Part shown: positions 1 to 7,087 of the stretch, piece after piece
Numbering within the stretch: position 1 is the first letter of the stretch
Layout of the letters: each line of letters opens with the position of its first letter
Assembly (NCBI GenBank): GCA_046590195.1
Contig: JBKJTP010000322.1
Coordinates: 1-11,996, forward strand
Direction: 5' to 3'
Length of the DNA: 11,996 nt
Source: JBKJTP01 sp046590195
GTDB taxonomy: Bacteria > Bacteroidota > Ignavibacteria > Palsa-1295
Notes under the pieces: generated by a model
What the model saw: only the letters and a program-made list of their open reading frames with translations
What the model was told of the DNA's origin: nothing
Databases searched by the model: none
Program-made: the position numbers and the translations under genes

Positions 1-2
1 AT

Positions 3-305
3 CGCTTGACGGAGCAGGATCTCGATGGCTCGACGAAGGTGATCGGCCATGTCAAGATCGGTGCAGAAGGCGTAAGCGCGATCGAGCTTCGCGTCTATCC
101 AAACCCAGCAGTCAGCACGATCAGCTTCTACATCAATGGCGCAATGCCGGAGAACGTGGTGCTGCTGGACGCTCTGGGCCGCGAGGTCAAGCGTGCATTC
201 GGTGTGACGGAACTTGCCGTCTCGGATCTCTCGGGAGGTACGTACTTCCTGCATGTTGAGGCCAACGGGCAGAGGTTCGTACGTTCTGTCACGATCACAA
301 AATAG
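3..305 (+). CDS. C-terminal part of a T9SS-secreted protein (5' end outside window)
   Basis: The frame is open from the left edge, so this is the 3' end of a longer gene; the TTG at position 6 is probably not the true start. The visible 100 or so residues contain a typical T9SS type A sorting domain: the VYPNP motif about 30 residues in, then VVLLDALGREV, SGGTYFLHVE, and a final basic beta strand ending SVTITK. In this family the domain directs a Sec-exported cargo through the outer membrane, where it is normally removed and the cargo is released or attached to the surface. The catalytic or binding part lies to the left, so the cargo's function cannot be read. It precedes a second T9SS cargo on the same strand but is separated from it by a hairpin terminator, so the two are probably separate transcription units. 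Confidence 0.85.
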   Translation, partial: RLTEQDLDGSTKVIGHVKIGAEGVSAIELRVYPNPAVSTISFYINGAMPENVVLLDALGREVKRAFGVTELAVSDLSGGTYFLHVEANGQRFVRSVTITK

Positions 306-356
306 TGAACTTCGGATGGTTTTAGCCAACGGCTGAGACCGTCTCTCGAACAGTGT

Positions 357-384
357 GTAACAGAAGCTCCCGGTGTGCGCTTAT
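357..384 (+). promoter_or_regulatory. Weak ECF-type promoter-like sequence inside the terminator
   Basis: GTAACAG (357-363), a 15-nt spacer, then GCTTAT (379-384) partly matches the stronger element before the sigma-factor gene (GTAACTT, 15 nt, GTTTAA). Agreement is five of seven and four of six positions. Transcription from here would begin near 390, past the hairpin's 5' arm, leaving GGGAG at 396-400 unpaired for the gene at 415. The match is weak and was found by eye. Confidence 0.2.
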
Positions 385-405
385 TACTAGCACCCGGGAG
401 CTTCT
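362..405 (+). terminator. Intrinsic terminator hairpin after the first T9SS cargo gene
   Basis: A 12-bp perfect stem (362-373 with 394-405) extends by two further pairs (374-375 with 391-392) past a single bulged C. The stem is GC-rich in its upper part and followed by a short T-rich run (TTATTTGTCT). It lies 57 nt after the stop at 303-305. The 3' arm contains GGGAG (396-400), the only Shine-Dalgarno-like sequence before the next gene, so the hairpin overlaps the leader of that gene. It could alternatively act as a leader structure for the downstream gene. Confidence 0.7.
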
Positions 406-414
406 TATTTGTCT

Positions 415-2877
415 ATGGTCTATCGAGCTTTTTTAGTCGTTCTCACAGTATTGCTCGCATTAGCAAGCGAAACATACGCGCAAAGCACCGTCAATGCCGG
501 ACGTAAGTTCGCGTTCGGAATTCCAGAAGGGCCCGATCGCCAGGTCGGTCCGGGCGGTGGCGAATCTCGCATCTTCCTGACCATTCTCGGTACGACCGAG
601 GGCTGCGCTGTTGTCACTGGACCCGACGGATTCTCGGCCAGTGTGAACTTCAATGGCATCCGCGAGCGTGAGATCGAGATACCGGTCTCTCACATGCAGA
701 AGTGGGAGGAAGGCTTCAACAGAAAGGGCTTTATCGTTGAGACAACGCAGCCCGTCGCGCTCGAGCTGCACGTCGTCTTCGAATCAGCAGGCGAGAGCAC
801 GCACATCTTCCCTATGGAGATGCTCGATGGTGATTATCTTCTAAGCGGGTGGAGCCTGTTCGATGACAAGCCGTTCAACGAGCATAACCGCGCACAATTT
901 CTCATCACTGCAGCGGAAGATAACACCGATGTGACGATCACGGCACCGAATGGCCTGCTGCCGAATATTGCACCGGGCACCACGTTCACCGTAAGGCTCA
1001 ACGCCGGCGAGTGCTACATCGGCAAGATGGATAGCACGCTGAATACCGAGCTCACAACATCGCAAGTGATCGTCAAGGCAACAAAGGCAGTGAGCGTGCT
1101 GCAGGCGAACACCTGCGGCTATGTGCCCTATGGCGTGCAGAGTTGCAACATGATCCTTGACAACGTGCTGCCTAGGACATACTTCGAGAAGAAGTTCTAC
1201 ATGCAGCCGATCAGCCGCGATGTTCGCAGCGATCATGTGATCCTGACAAGCGAGCTTGATAACTTCAACGCGATCACATCGGACGGCATCTTCTATCAAA
1301 CAAAGAACGGCAGGCTCGACATCATCATCGATAAGCCAACGATGATCGAGACCGATGCGCCTGCAATGGCGCAGATACTCACGCCTGGGAGCAACCAGGC
1401 AAGTCTCGGACTGAGCGACCCGACATGGGTGCTGCTTCCTGCTGAAATGATCTGGGATGATACGCTCAAATGGTTTGCACAGCCGCCTGTCGGAGGAAGC
1501 AGGCCCTTCACGCATTATGTTACCATTGTGGGTCCGCAAACAGCATTCGACGAGATCATGATCGACGATGCGAAGCTTATTGATTTCGCGACGATGACTG
1601 TGATCGCAGGTACAACGATGTTTACGACACAAGTTGGTGTGCCGCAAGGTACGCATGTTGTGCGGTCGCCCGTGCCCGTCGGTGTTGTGGCGAATGGCGT
1701 TCGTTCGAACGATGGCTATTCGCTCTTGCCAGGAGGCACGCTACCGAATCGTTATCAGCCACGGCCTGCGGCAGCGCTAGACCTCACAGCAAGTACAGCA
1801 CAGTTTTGCGGAGACATGAACGCGCAGTTGCTCAACGCGCTCAACATCTCGACAACGGACAAAATTATCGAGGTCACCGCACTGATCAAGTATGATCCGG
1901 CGGTGCTCACTGTACTTAATGCATCTAGTGGCAGCTTCTTCCAGACCGTTCCAGGTTCAGCGGTAGATGTTTCCGTGCCCGGAGAGCTAAAGATCACCGT
2001 GAAACCTGGCGGCTATCTCACCGGCTCTGGCACATTGATCGATGCCGTGTTTGCTGTCGATGCGGATGTGAGTATTACAACGGTTAGCGGCAGTCTCACG
2101 CTCACGAACGACGAGATCTGTGATAATACCCGCACCTTTGATCTTGATGTACCGGTGCAGATCACGAGGATCGTTGAGAATGCGCAGCCAATGATCTCGC
2201 TTACTGACTTCCGAGCCGAACAGAATTCGATCGCATCAGCGGATCTCATCATCTCAGGTTTACCAGCAGATGCAGAAGTCCGCGAGTTCGATGTGACGCT
2301 CGATTGGGATCATGATCTTATTGAACTCGATGCCATTGTGCAGAACGGCACCCAATCAGCGAATTGGCGCATTGACCGTTTTAACGAATCACCGACGCAG
2401 GTTCGGCTGCACGTGACCGCAACGAATGGCGAAGTGCTTTCGAACGGGAAGATCGCAACACTCGACTTTCGCGCATTCCTTTCGGATACGAATGCGACGT
2501 CGATCACGGTCTCCGCGCAGTTGCCGAGCAACCGCAAGTGCCCGCTGATCCTGACGGTGGGTCAAAGCACCGCGCAATTCAACACAGACCTTCTCTGTGG
2601 CGAGGGCCTCTTGCTTGATGCGATGGCTGGCAAAACGCTTGGCGCCACAATCGCCCCGAACCCATCTACCGGATCGTTCAGGCTCGATCTGGCTCGAACC
2701 ATCGAGGGCCACGCGGTCATTCTAAATGCACTGGGCCACGAGGTTTATCGCTGGGAATTGGGGAGCGATCGCTCAACCGAGATCCTGCTTCCGGCAGAAT
2801 TGGCTTCCGGCAGCTATATTGTCCGGATCGTAGCCGGGACTCAGAGCCAGAATCTGCCCCTTCTGATCCAGAAATAG
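415..2877 (+). CDS. Large T9SS cargo with IgGFc-binding-type domain and cohesin-like domains
   Basis: Secreted protein of 820 residues counted from the ATG at 415. A TTG at 409 (two residues longer) is also possible and is better spaced (8 nt) from GGGAG at 396-400. Residues 1-22 are a Sec signal peptide with probable cleavage after TYA. Residues about 35-440 resemble the IgGFc-binding N-terminal domain family: repeated beta motifs, the segment LQANTCGYVPYGVQSCN near 230 followed by DNVLPRTYFEKKF, and paired cysteines. Residues about 460-580 and 595-720 look like two cohesin-type beta-sandwich domains (IIEVTALIKYDPAVLTVLNA; VREFDVTLDWDHDLIELDAI). From about 740 to the end is a T9SS type A sorting domain (IAPNPSTGSF, LNALGHEVY, ASGSYIVRI). 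The likely role is surface or matrix adhesion or carbohydrate/protein binding, inferred from domains only. Nothing indicates an enzymatic function. Confidence 0.85.
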   Translation: MVYRAFLVVLTVLLALASETYAQSTVNAGRKFAFGIPEGPDRQVGPGGGESRIFLTILGTTEGCAVVTGPDGFSASVNFNGIREREIEIPVSHMQKWEEGFNRKGFIVETTQPVALELHVVFESAGESTHIFPMEMLDGDYLLSGWSLFDDKPFNEHNRAQFLITAAEDNTDVTITAPNGLLPNIAPGTTFTVRLNAGECYIGKMDSTLNTELTTSQVIVKATKAVSVLQANTCGYVPYGVQSCNMILDNVLPRTYFEKKFYMQPISRDVRSDHVILTSELDNFNAITSDGIFYQTKNGRLDIIIDKPTMIETDAPAMAQILTPGSNQASLGLSDPTWVLLPAEMIWDDTLKWFAQPPVGGSRPFTHYVTIVGPQTAFDEIMIDDAKLIDFATMTVIAGTTMFTTQVGVPQGTHVVRSPVPVGVVANGVRSNDGYSLLPGGTLPNRYQPRPAAALDLTASTAQFCGDMNAQLLNALNISTTDKIIEVTALIKYDPAVLTVLNASSGSFFQTVPGSAVDVSVPGELKITVKPGGYLTGSGTLIDAVFAVDADVSITTVSGSLTLTNDEICDNTRTFDLDVPVQITRIVENAQPMISLTDFRAEQNSIASADLIISGLPADAEVREFDVTLDWDHDLIELDAIVQNGTQSANWRIDRFNESPTQVRLHVTATNGEVLSNGKIATLDFRAFLSDTNATSITVSAQLPSNRKCPLILTVGQSTAQFNTDLLCGEGLLLDAMAGKTLGATIAPNPSTGSFRLDLARTIEGHAVILNALGHEVYRWELGSDRSTEILLPAELASGSYIVRIVAGTQSQNLPLLIQK

Positions 2878-2943
2878 GTAATTTCTGTCCTACGACTATC
2901 AAACGCAGGGTTAGTGGCTTCCAATAATCGACGTTTCCAAACT

Positions 2944-2971
2944 GTAACTTCGACTTTTTGGGGGTGTTTAA
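2944..2971 (+). promoter_or_regulatory. Candidate ECF (sigma-E-like) promoter for the sigma-factor operon
   Basis: GTAACTT (2944-2950), exactly 15 nt, then GTTTAA (2966-2971) closely resembles the classical sigma-E-type consensus (GGAACTT, 15-16 nt, GTCnAA) and contains the AAC core common to many ECF -35 elements. It lies directly before the ECF sigma gene, which fits autoregulation. The predicted transcript start is about 2977-2979, practically on the ATG at 2979. A small inverted repeat, GGGGT (2961-2965) with ACCCC (2971-2975), overlaps the -10 element and could be an operator or chance. The match is by eye and the specificity of this sigma is unknown. Confidence 0.45.
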
Positions 2972-2978
2972 CCCCTGA

Positions 2979-3818
2979 ATGGCCGCCAGCGCACTGATAC
3001 TTTCACGATCATCCAACGCTCTCGTGAGCAAGCAAACGACCAACTCGGGCAACGCCGTTGCCACCGAGCATAGTCGCGTGAGCGATGGCCGCGTGCGGGT
3101 GACGAAGACTGCCGAGCCAGAGATCGAGATAAAGCAGGAGATCGAGATAAAGCAGGAGAAGACCGGACTCTTTGGCGCGCGCAAAAAAAATGCTGAAGTG
3201 CGAAGCGACGTCGAGCTGATACAGGCATTTCAGGCCGGCGATGAGCGCGCATATGCGGAGCTCTATGTTCGCCGGAAGTCTGAAGTGTACACGTTCTGCC
3301 TTCGTATGCTTGGTGGTGATGCCGATGCAGCGAGCGACGCCTTCCAAGAGGTCTTCATTAAGGTCTACGAAAAAGGCGACACCTTCCGCGACGGGACGAA
3401 CGTCATGGGTTGGCTTTACATGATCGCACGCAACACCTGCCTCAATGTGTTCCGCGCGAAAAAGCCGAACGACACGATCGAGAATCATCAGTCACTGATG
3501 TCGAGCGATCGTACGCTCGCACCGGAGTTCGGTCAGGAGCAATCGTTCTTACGCGATATGCTCGAGAAAGCGATCGCGTCATTGCCAGAAGAATTCAGAG
3601 AGCCATTCATCTTACGTGAGTTCGATGGCTTCTCATACACAGAGATCGCTGAGATGACTGGCACAACCCTCGGCATCACAAAGGTGCGCATCCACCGTGC
3701 AAAGCAAAAGATGCGAGAGATCTTAAGACCATACTTACACGAGTCCGACAATGTGGACGAGTCGGTAACACTGTTTAGGAGCAATAGCGCAGATGACAAG
3801 CTATCTGCGGAGGAATAA
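2979..3818 (+). CDS. ECF-type RNA polymerase sigma factor
   Basis: A 279-residue sigma-70-family protein of the extracytoplasmic-function class, with sigma2 and sigma4 only. Sigma2 runs about 77-162 (DVELIQAFQAGDERAYAELY; DAFQEVFIKVYE; NVMGWLYMIARNTCLNVFRAKK). Sigma4 runs about 190-252 (LEKAIASLPEEFREPFILRE, then the helix-turn-helix FSYTEIAEMTGTTLGITKVR and IHRAKQKM). It would direct RNA polymerase to envelope-responsive promoters. The first 75 residues are an unusual low-complexity extension with a repeated EIEIKQ. In-frame GTG codons at 3024, 3078 and 3198 are alternative starts, and 3198 would give a normal-sized ECF factor of 206 residues. I kept the ATG at 2979 because the extension reads as ordinary coding sequence. 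The downstream anti-sigma candidate begins 3 nt after the stop, so the two are almost certainly cotranscribed. Confidence 0.9.
   Translation: MAASALILSRSSNALVSKQTTNSGNAVATEHSRVSDGRVRVTKTAEPEIEIKQEIEIKQEKTGLFGARKKNAEVRSDVELIQAFQAGDERAYAELYVRRKSEVYTFCLRMLGGDADAASDAFQEVFIKVYEKGDTFRDGTNVMGWLYMIARNTCLNVFRAKKPNDTIENHQSLMSSDRTLAPEFGQEQSFLRDMLEKAIASLPEEFREPFILREFDGFSYTEIAEMTGTTLGITKVRIHRAKQKMREILRPYLHESDNVDESVTLFRSNSADDKLSAEE
3120..3155 (+). repeat. Perfect 18-bp tandem duplication in the sigma-factor N-terminus
   Basis: Two identical 18-bp units (3120-3137 and 3138-3155), each encoding EIEIKQ, lie in frame within the N-terminal extension (residues 48-59). Because the unit is a multiple of three, gain or loss of copies would leave the frame intact. 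A run of eight A residues follows at 3183-3190. Confidence 0.9.
3809..3814 (+). promoter_or_regulatory. Strong ribosome binding site at the sigma/anti-sigma junction
   Basis: GGAGGA ends 7 nt before the ATG at 3822 and overlaps the last codons of the sigma gene, whose stop is 3816-3818. It is the clearest Shine-Dalgarno sequence in the window. It supports start choice at 3822 (over ATG 3825) and translational coupling of the pair, which would keep sigma and its inhibitor in proportion. Confidence 0.8.
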
Positions 3819-3821
3819 GCT

Positions 3822-5390
3822 ATGATGAACCTGGAAGACAAGATCATTGCGTATCTCGATGGCACGCTCGACGAAACGTCGAGAGCGGAGCTATTGCATA
3901 CGCTTAGTGTAAGTCCGGATAAGCGCAAGCTGCTCGAAGAGCATATCAAGCTTCGCGAGATCATCTCGCTTGGCCACAAGCCTGCCTCCGTGCCCCTCAT
4001 GACCGAGCGCAAGCTTGCTGATCGTATTCCGATCCTCATGCAGGAGCTTCCGTATCTCGCTGAGAAGTCGACGCGCATCGCGCCGTTCATTCCTGTAAGC
4101 CCAACCTCGTACTTCACGCTGCTGGGCCGTCAGGTCTCGAACTTCTTCACGTCGCGCGTTGGTCAGGCTGTCTCGCTTGGTACGCTTGCACTCATCGGCG
4201 GAATGTCATGGTACATGGCGCAAGCAAATGGTGATGAGCAGGTTGGTAATTTAACCAATAGGACACCATCAGCGCAAGTTCGATCAGAGAATGTAGCACC
4301 AGCTCCTTCGCTTTCAAGCTCCACTTCGGCAACAAATGCCCATCGATCTTCTAGCAGCTCGGTCGATGTTTCTGCACAAGGTGGCTTAGCGCCAGTTGCT
4401 AGCAAGGTTGCATCGTCCAGATCGCACAAGTCTTCGAATGTGACATCGTCATCGTCGAATATGCCTAACAGCATCGCCGCGAATGCGAGTAAGGATCCCG
4501 CAACGACCAACGATCAAGCGAATACGACTGACGCTACAAGCACGAATATCGGCGGCAATGTGGCATCAACCGATGCTGCAAGTTCACAATCATCGACCGA
4601 TGTAAAGAGTGTAGACAATTCTGCCGAGCCAGCTAAGCAAGTTGTCAACAACTCATCGAGCGACAATTCAGAGAAGTCAACAACGATCACTCCCAGTGTG
4701 GACGACAATAAGAACATCACGGATCCAAGTGAACTGCCACCACTGCCGCTTCCATCGAGCGAGCGCAATGTGACGGGAGGATTTTTCCAGGCGGATTACT
4801 CTGGCAGCTTCAGCGTCCGCCCAAATGTGAAGGCGCAGGAATATGAGACGACGTCTGGCATTGGTGCACCGGTTCTTGGAGCTGGATATAAATTTAATAG
4901 CACATGGGCTGTCGGTGTCGAAGCCGGCAAGTCATCGCTTTCGCAGCAGCAGCAAGAGAGAACTGAGACACCGCAGGCGATGCCTGGTCCGTCTGGCAAC
5001 AATCTCTCTGTGAATAATCGTGTGACTTACGCGACGGACGTTAAAGATGTTGATGCATATTGGTCACAGGCAACGCTCCGCTATTCACAAGATCTGACCG
5101 ATCAAATGCAGATCGAGCTTACTGGCGGCGCGGGTGTCGCATTCGTCGATGGCCTAGCTCCGATGGTCTCGCTCGGTATTGCAACAGCTTATGATCTGAA
5201 CGAGACGTGGGCGCTTACATTCGGTGTTTCCGGACGCGGTGCATGGCTTAGCGGTGTGAACGCTCCGGTAGAGCCAACAACAACGCTCGGTGCCGGCGAA
5301 GCCAAGGCCGTCGTCTCGCATCGTCCTTTGACCGACGAGCTCTTCAGCTCATCGATCGCACTTCGCGCAGGTATTCGCCTGGGCTTCTAA
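3822..5390 (+). CDS. Putative dual-membrane-spanning anti-sigma factor (anti-sigma region, TM helix, linker, outer-membrane barrel)
   Basis: A 522-residue protein with four zones. Residues 1-105 are a soluble helical region (LEDKIIAYLDGTLDETSRAELLHTL) like the cytoplasmic N-terminus of anti-sigma factors; it has no Cys/His zinc motif. Residues about 114-133 form one hydrophobic helix (AVSLGTLALIGGMSWYM). Residues about 136-312 are a linker dominated by Ser, Thr, Asn, Ala and Asp with a proline-rich end (PPLPLP). Residues about 315-522 have alternating beta strands (VLGAGYKFNSTWAVGVEAG; IELTGGAGVAFVDG; SIALRAGIRLGF) and a terminal Phe, typical of an OMP-type beta-barrel. The predicted topology is N-terminus in the cytoplasm bound to the sigma factor, linker through the periplasm, barrel in the outer membrane. 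This matches the Dma family described in Bacteroides thetaiotaomicron. Position immediately after the ECF sigma gene supports the role; the sigma target is inferred. Confidence 0.75.
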   Translation: MMNLEDKIIAYLDGTLDETSRAELLHTLSVSPDKRKLLEEHIKLREIISLGHKPASVPLMTERKLADRIPILMQELPYLAEKSTRIAPFIPVSPTSYFTLLGRQVSNFFTSRVGQAVSLGTLALIGGMSWYMAQANGDEQVGNLTNRTPSAQVRSENVAPAPSLSSSTSATNAHRSSSSSVDVSAQGGLAPVASKVASSRSHKSSNVTSSSSNMPNSIAANASKDPATTNDQANTTDATSTNIGGNVASTDAASSQSSTDVKSVDNSAEPAKQVVNNSSSDNSEKSTTITPSVDDNKNITDPSELPPLPLPSSERNVTGGFFQADYSGSFSVRPNVKAQEYETTSGIGAPVLGAGYKFNSTWAVGVEAGKSSLSQQQQERTETPQAMPGPSGNNLSVNNRVTYATDVKDVDAYWSQATLRYSQDLTDQMQIELTGGAGVAFVDGLAPMVSLGIATAYDLNETWALTFGVSGRGAWLSGVNAPVEPTTTLGAGEAKAVVSHRPLTDELFSSSIALRAGIRLGF

Positions 5391-5405
5391 ATTTAATCCA
5401 GACTG

Positions 5406-6995
5406 ATGACTCGTCGCCCGTTACATGTTTTCGTCCTCACGATCTGTCTCGCACTTGCGGGGTGCGCTATTCCAGTGGATACCGCTCCGAGTGTGGATGG
5501 TACTGTGCGCGAGTATTTCTGGCAGCCGGGCTTGGGCGAGATACACTATGACGTGTACAATGGCCTGAACACAACTCCCGTCGATCATACGATCACATTC
5601 ACATCGCAAGGCGATACGCTCCATGCGATCGATCAGTCTAACGGTCTGACGGGCCGAATCTCATCGCGTGTGTATCCTAGCACCGTACATCTCATCGATG
5701 TACAATCTACCGCGCTCTTCCCGCTTCCGGAAGGCGCTTACATCTCCGCGTATTCCAGCGAGCAAACAAGGAAGCAGTATCTACCGGTATCTGATTTTAT
5801 TTACTTTGAAGGCGGAGCCGTCGCATTCTCTGGGGAATGGCCATATTATTCGAGCGACGGAACGACGTGGACCAAGTCTATCACGCCAATAAGTGGTACT
5901 GTCACCGCAACATGCGCGCTTACATCTGCAAAACTCTACGCGGGCACATCAGCAGGTAAGCTTTATTTGAGTGAGGATGGAGGCAAGAAGTGGAATCTGA
6001 TCAAGTCAGTCGAGAAGCCGATCATCACGATCGTTAAAGATGAGGCGACGATCTTTTTCGCAGTTGCGGAGATCGGCGTTTACTCGGTGAAGGGCGCTAA
6101 CTTCGCACGTGTCGGCAAAGATCTACCGACGATCGCGGGCATTGCTTGTGTGCGGAGTGATGGTGGTGATCTTATCATTCTTGCCGCAACTCAAGATAAA
6201 GGACTACTTCGGGTCATGCCTGGTGGCAATGATCTCTGGGGCGAGCTACCCTCGACGATCGATGATAAGTTGATGACGGGCGTCTATGCACAGCATGCGA
6301 ACGTGCTCGTCACGATGAAGAATGGCGACTATTATACATCAGCAGATGCAGCAAAGACTTGGGTGCGCGGCCTGACCGACGTCACCGCAGCAGCAGCTCG
6401 TTTTACGGCTGGTACTGTGGCGTTCGAACGGGGCTCGATGGCGACAAGTAATGGCTGGATATTGACTACGGGGCTGAATGCGCAGGCAGCTCAGCGAGTC
6501 ACAAGCATCGGCAATGAGATCCACGCGATCCATCAACCGCAAGCCGATCAATGGATCGTCGCATCCGACCTTGGACTCATGCGGGTGAAGACGAGCGGTG
6601 CCCCCGAGCAGATCGGGCCATTCGTGGAGGTACCAGATTCCGCTCGCGGTGAGTTTGCATTGTTGCAATCGCTCGCTGGCGGTCCGCTGAAACCCGGCGA
6701 TAGCTGGCATGCAGGCAATCTCTATATCCCACAATCGCAGATCGGCACGAAGTACTTCCAGATCACCGCTCGCGTGATAGAGCAGCTCGATAGCCTGTCA
6801 GTCGATAACAGTAGCTTTGGCGACGTCTTTGTGGTGCGTTATTCCCTCGAGATCAACGGCGAACCTGCCCCGCTCTCGCCATACTGGATGATCTATTTCA
6901 GCCGCAATATCGGCCCAGTGATGATCGATCGCATCCAGGATCATAGCACCCTGACGAGCCCTGTCAGCCGCGCTGTGTACCGAGGCCGCAAGTAG
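5406..6995 (+). CDS. Lipoprotein with Asp-box (BNR/sialidase-like) beta-propeller repeats
   Basis: A 529-residue exported protein with a clear lipoprotein signal: basic MTRR, hydrophobic stretch, and lipobox LAGC with Cys20 as the lipid-modified residue. Ala at +2 does not suggest inner-membrane retention, so outer-membrane anchoring is likely. The middle has Asp-box motifs of the form SxDxGxTW: SSDGTTW at 149-155, SEDGGKKW at 189-196 and a degenerate SADAAKTW at 312-319. These are spaced among beta-rich repeats (LYAGTSAGKLYLS, DKGLLRV, WIVASDLGLMRV), suggesting a beta-propeller over about 130-400. The last 110 residues (about 415-529) form a separate domain I do not recognise. No sialidase catalytic set is evident, so binding or assembly is more likely than catalysis. 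It begins 15 nt after the barrel gene without an obvious Shine-Dalgarno and is probably the third gene of the sigma operon. Confidence 0.75.
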   Translation: MTRRPLHVFVLTICLALAGCAIPVDTAPSVDGTVREYFWQPGLGEIHYDVYNGLNTTPVDHTITFTSQGDTLHAIDQSNGLTGRISSRVYPSTVHLIDVQSTALFPLPEGAYISAYSSEQTRKQYLPVSDFIYFEGGAVAFSGEWPYYSSDGTTWTKSITPISGTVTATCALTSAKLYAGTSAGKLYLSEDGGKKWNLIKSVEKPIITIVKDEATIFFAVAEIGVYSVKGANFARVGKDLPTIAGIACVRSDGGDLIILAATQDKGLLRVMPGGNDLWGELPSTIDDKLMTGVYAQHANVLVTMKNGDYYTSADAAKTWVRGLTDVTAAAARFTAGTVAFERGSMATSNGWILTTGLNAQAAQRVTSIGNEIHAIHQPQADQWIVASDLGLMRVKTSGAPEQIGPFVEVPDSARGEFALLQSLAGGPLKPGDSWHAGNLYIPQSQIGTKYFQITARVIEQLDSLSVDNSSFGDVFVVRYSLEINGEPAPLSPYWMIYFSRNIGPVMIDRIQDHSTLTSPVSRAVYRGRK

Positions 6996-6998
6996 GAG

Positions 6999-7027
6999 CC
7001 TCTCCCCCTTAGAACCCTCTCCCCCTG
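6999..7027 (+). repeat. Short pyrimidine-rich direct repeat after the lipoprotein stop
   Basis: CCTCTCCCCCT occurs at 6999-7009 and again at 7016-7026, immediately downstream of the stop at 6993-6995. This C-rich, G-poor strand could be a pause or Rho-type termination region, or simply a low-complexity duplication. Confidence 0.6.
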
Positions 7028-7032
7028 ATAGC

Positions 7033-7055
7033 CGTTTGAAGCTTTGTCTCAAACG
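7033..7055 (+). other. Small inverted repeat in the 6996-7180 gap
   Basis: CGTTTGA (7033-7039) pairs perfectly with TCAAACG (7049-7055) across a 9-nt loop. No T tract follows on the plus strand, so it is not a convincing intrinsic terminator. It may be an operator or a 3'-end RNA stabiliser. Confidence 0.4.
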
Positions 7056-7087
7056 AACCGTGGTGCTTTGAACGATAGCTTGCCGCC

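Noticed and set aside
841..1656. A 271-residue open frame on the minus strand inside the IgGFc-type gene
   Set aside because: It lies wholly antisense to a well-supported coding gene, has an unusual Cys/His/Arg-rich composition and shows no recognisable motif.
3533..4117. A 194-residue minus-strand open frame across the sigma/anti-sigma junction
   Set aside because: It opposes two genes with clear domains and a strong ribosome binding site; its Ser-rich composition is what antisense reading of such genes gives.
4943..4955. CAG repeat encoding four glutamines as a variable microsatellite
   Set aside because: Only a few units are present in the barrel region and the run is too short to claim instability.
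5406..6995. Sialidase activity for the Asp-box lipoprotein
   Set aside because: Asp-boxes alone mark the propeller fold. I see no FRIP-type motif or arginine triad that would support sialidase catalysis.
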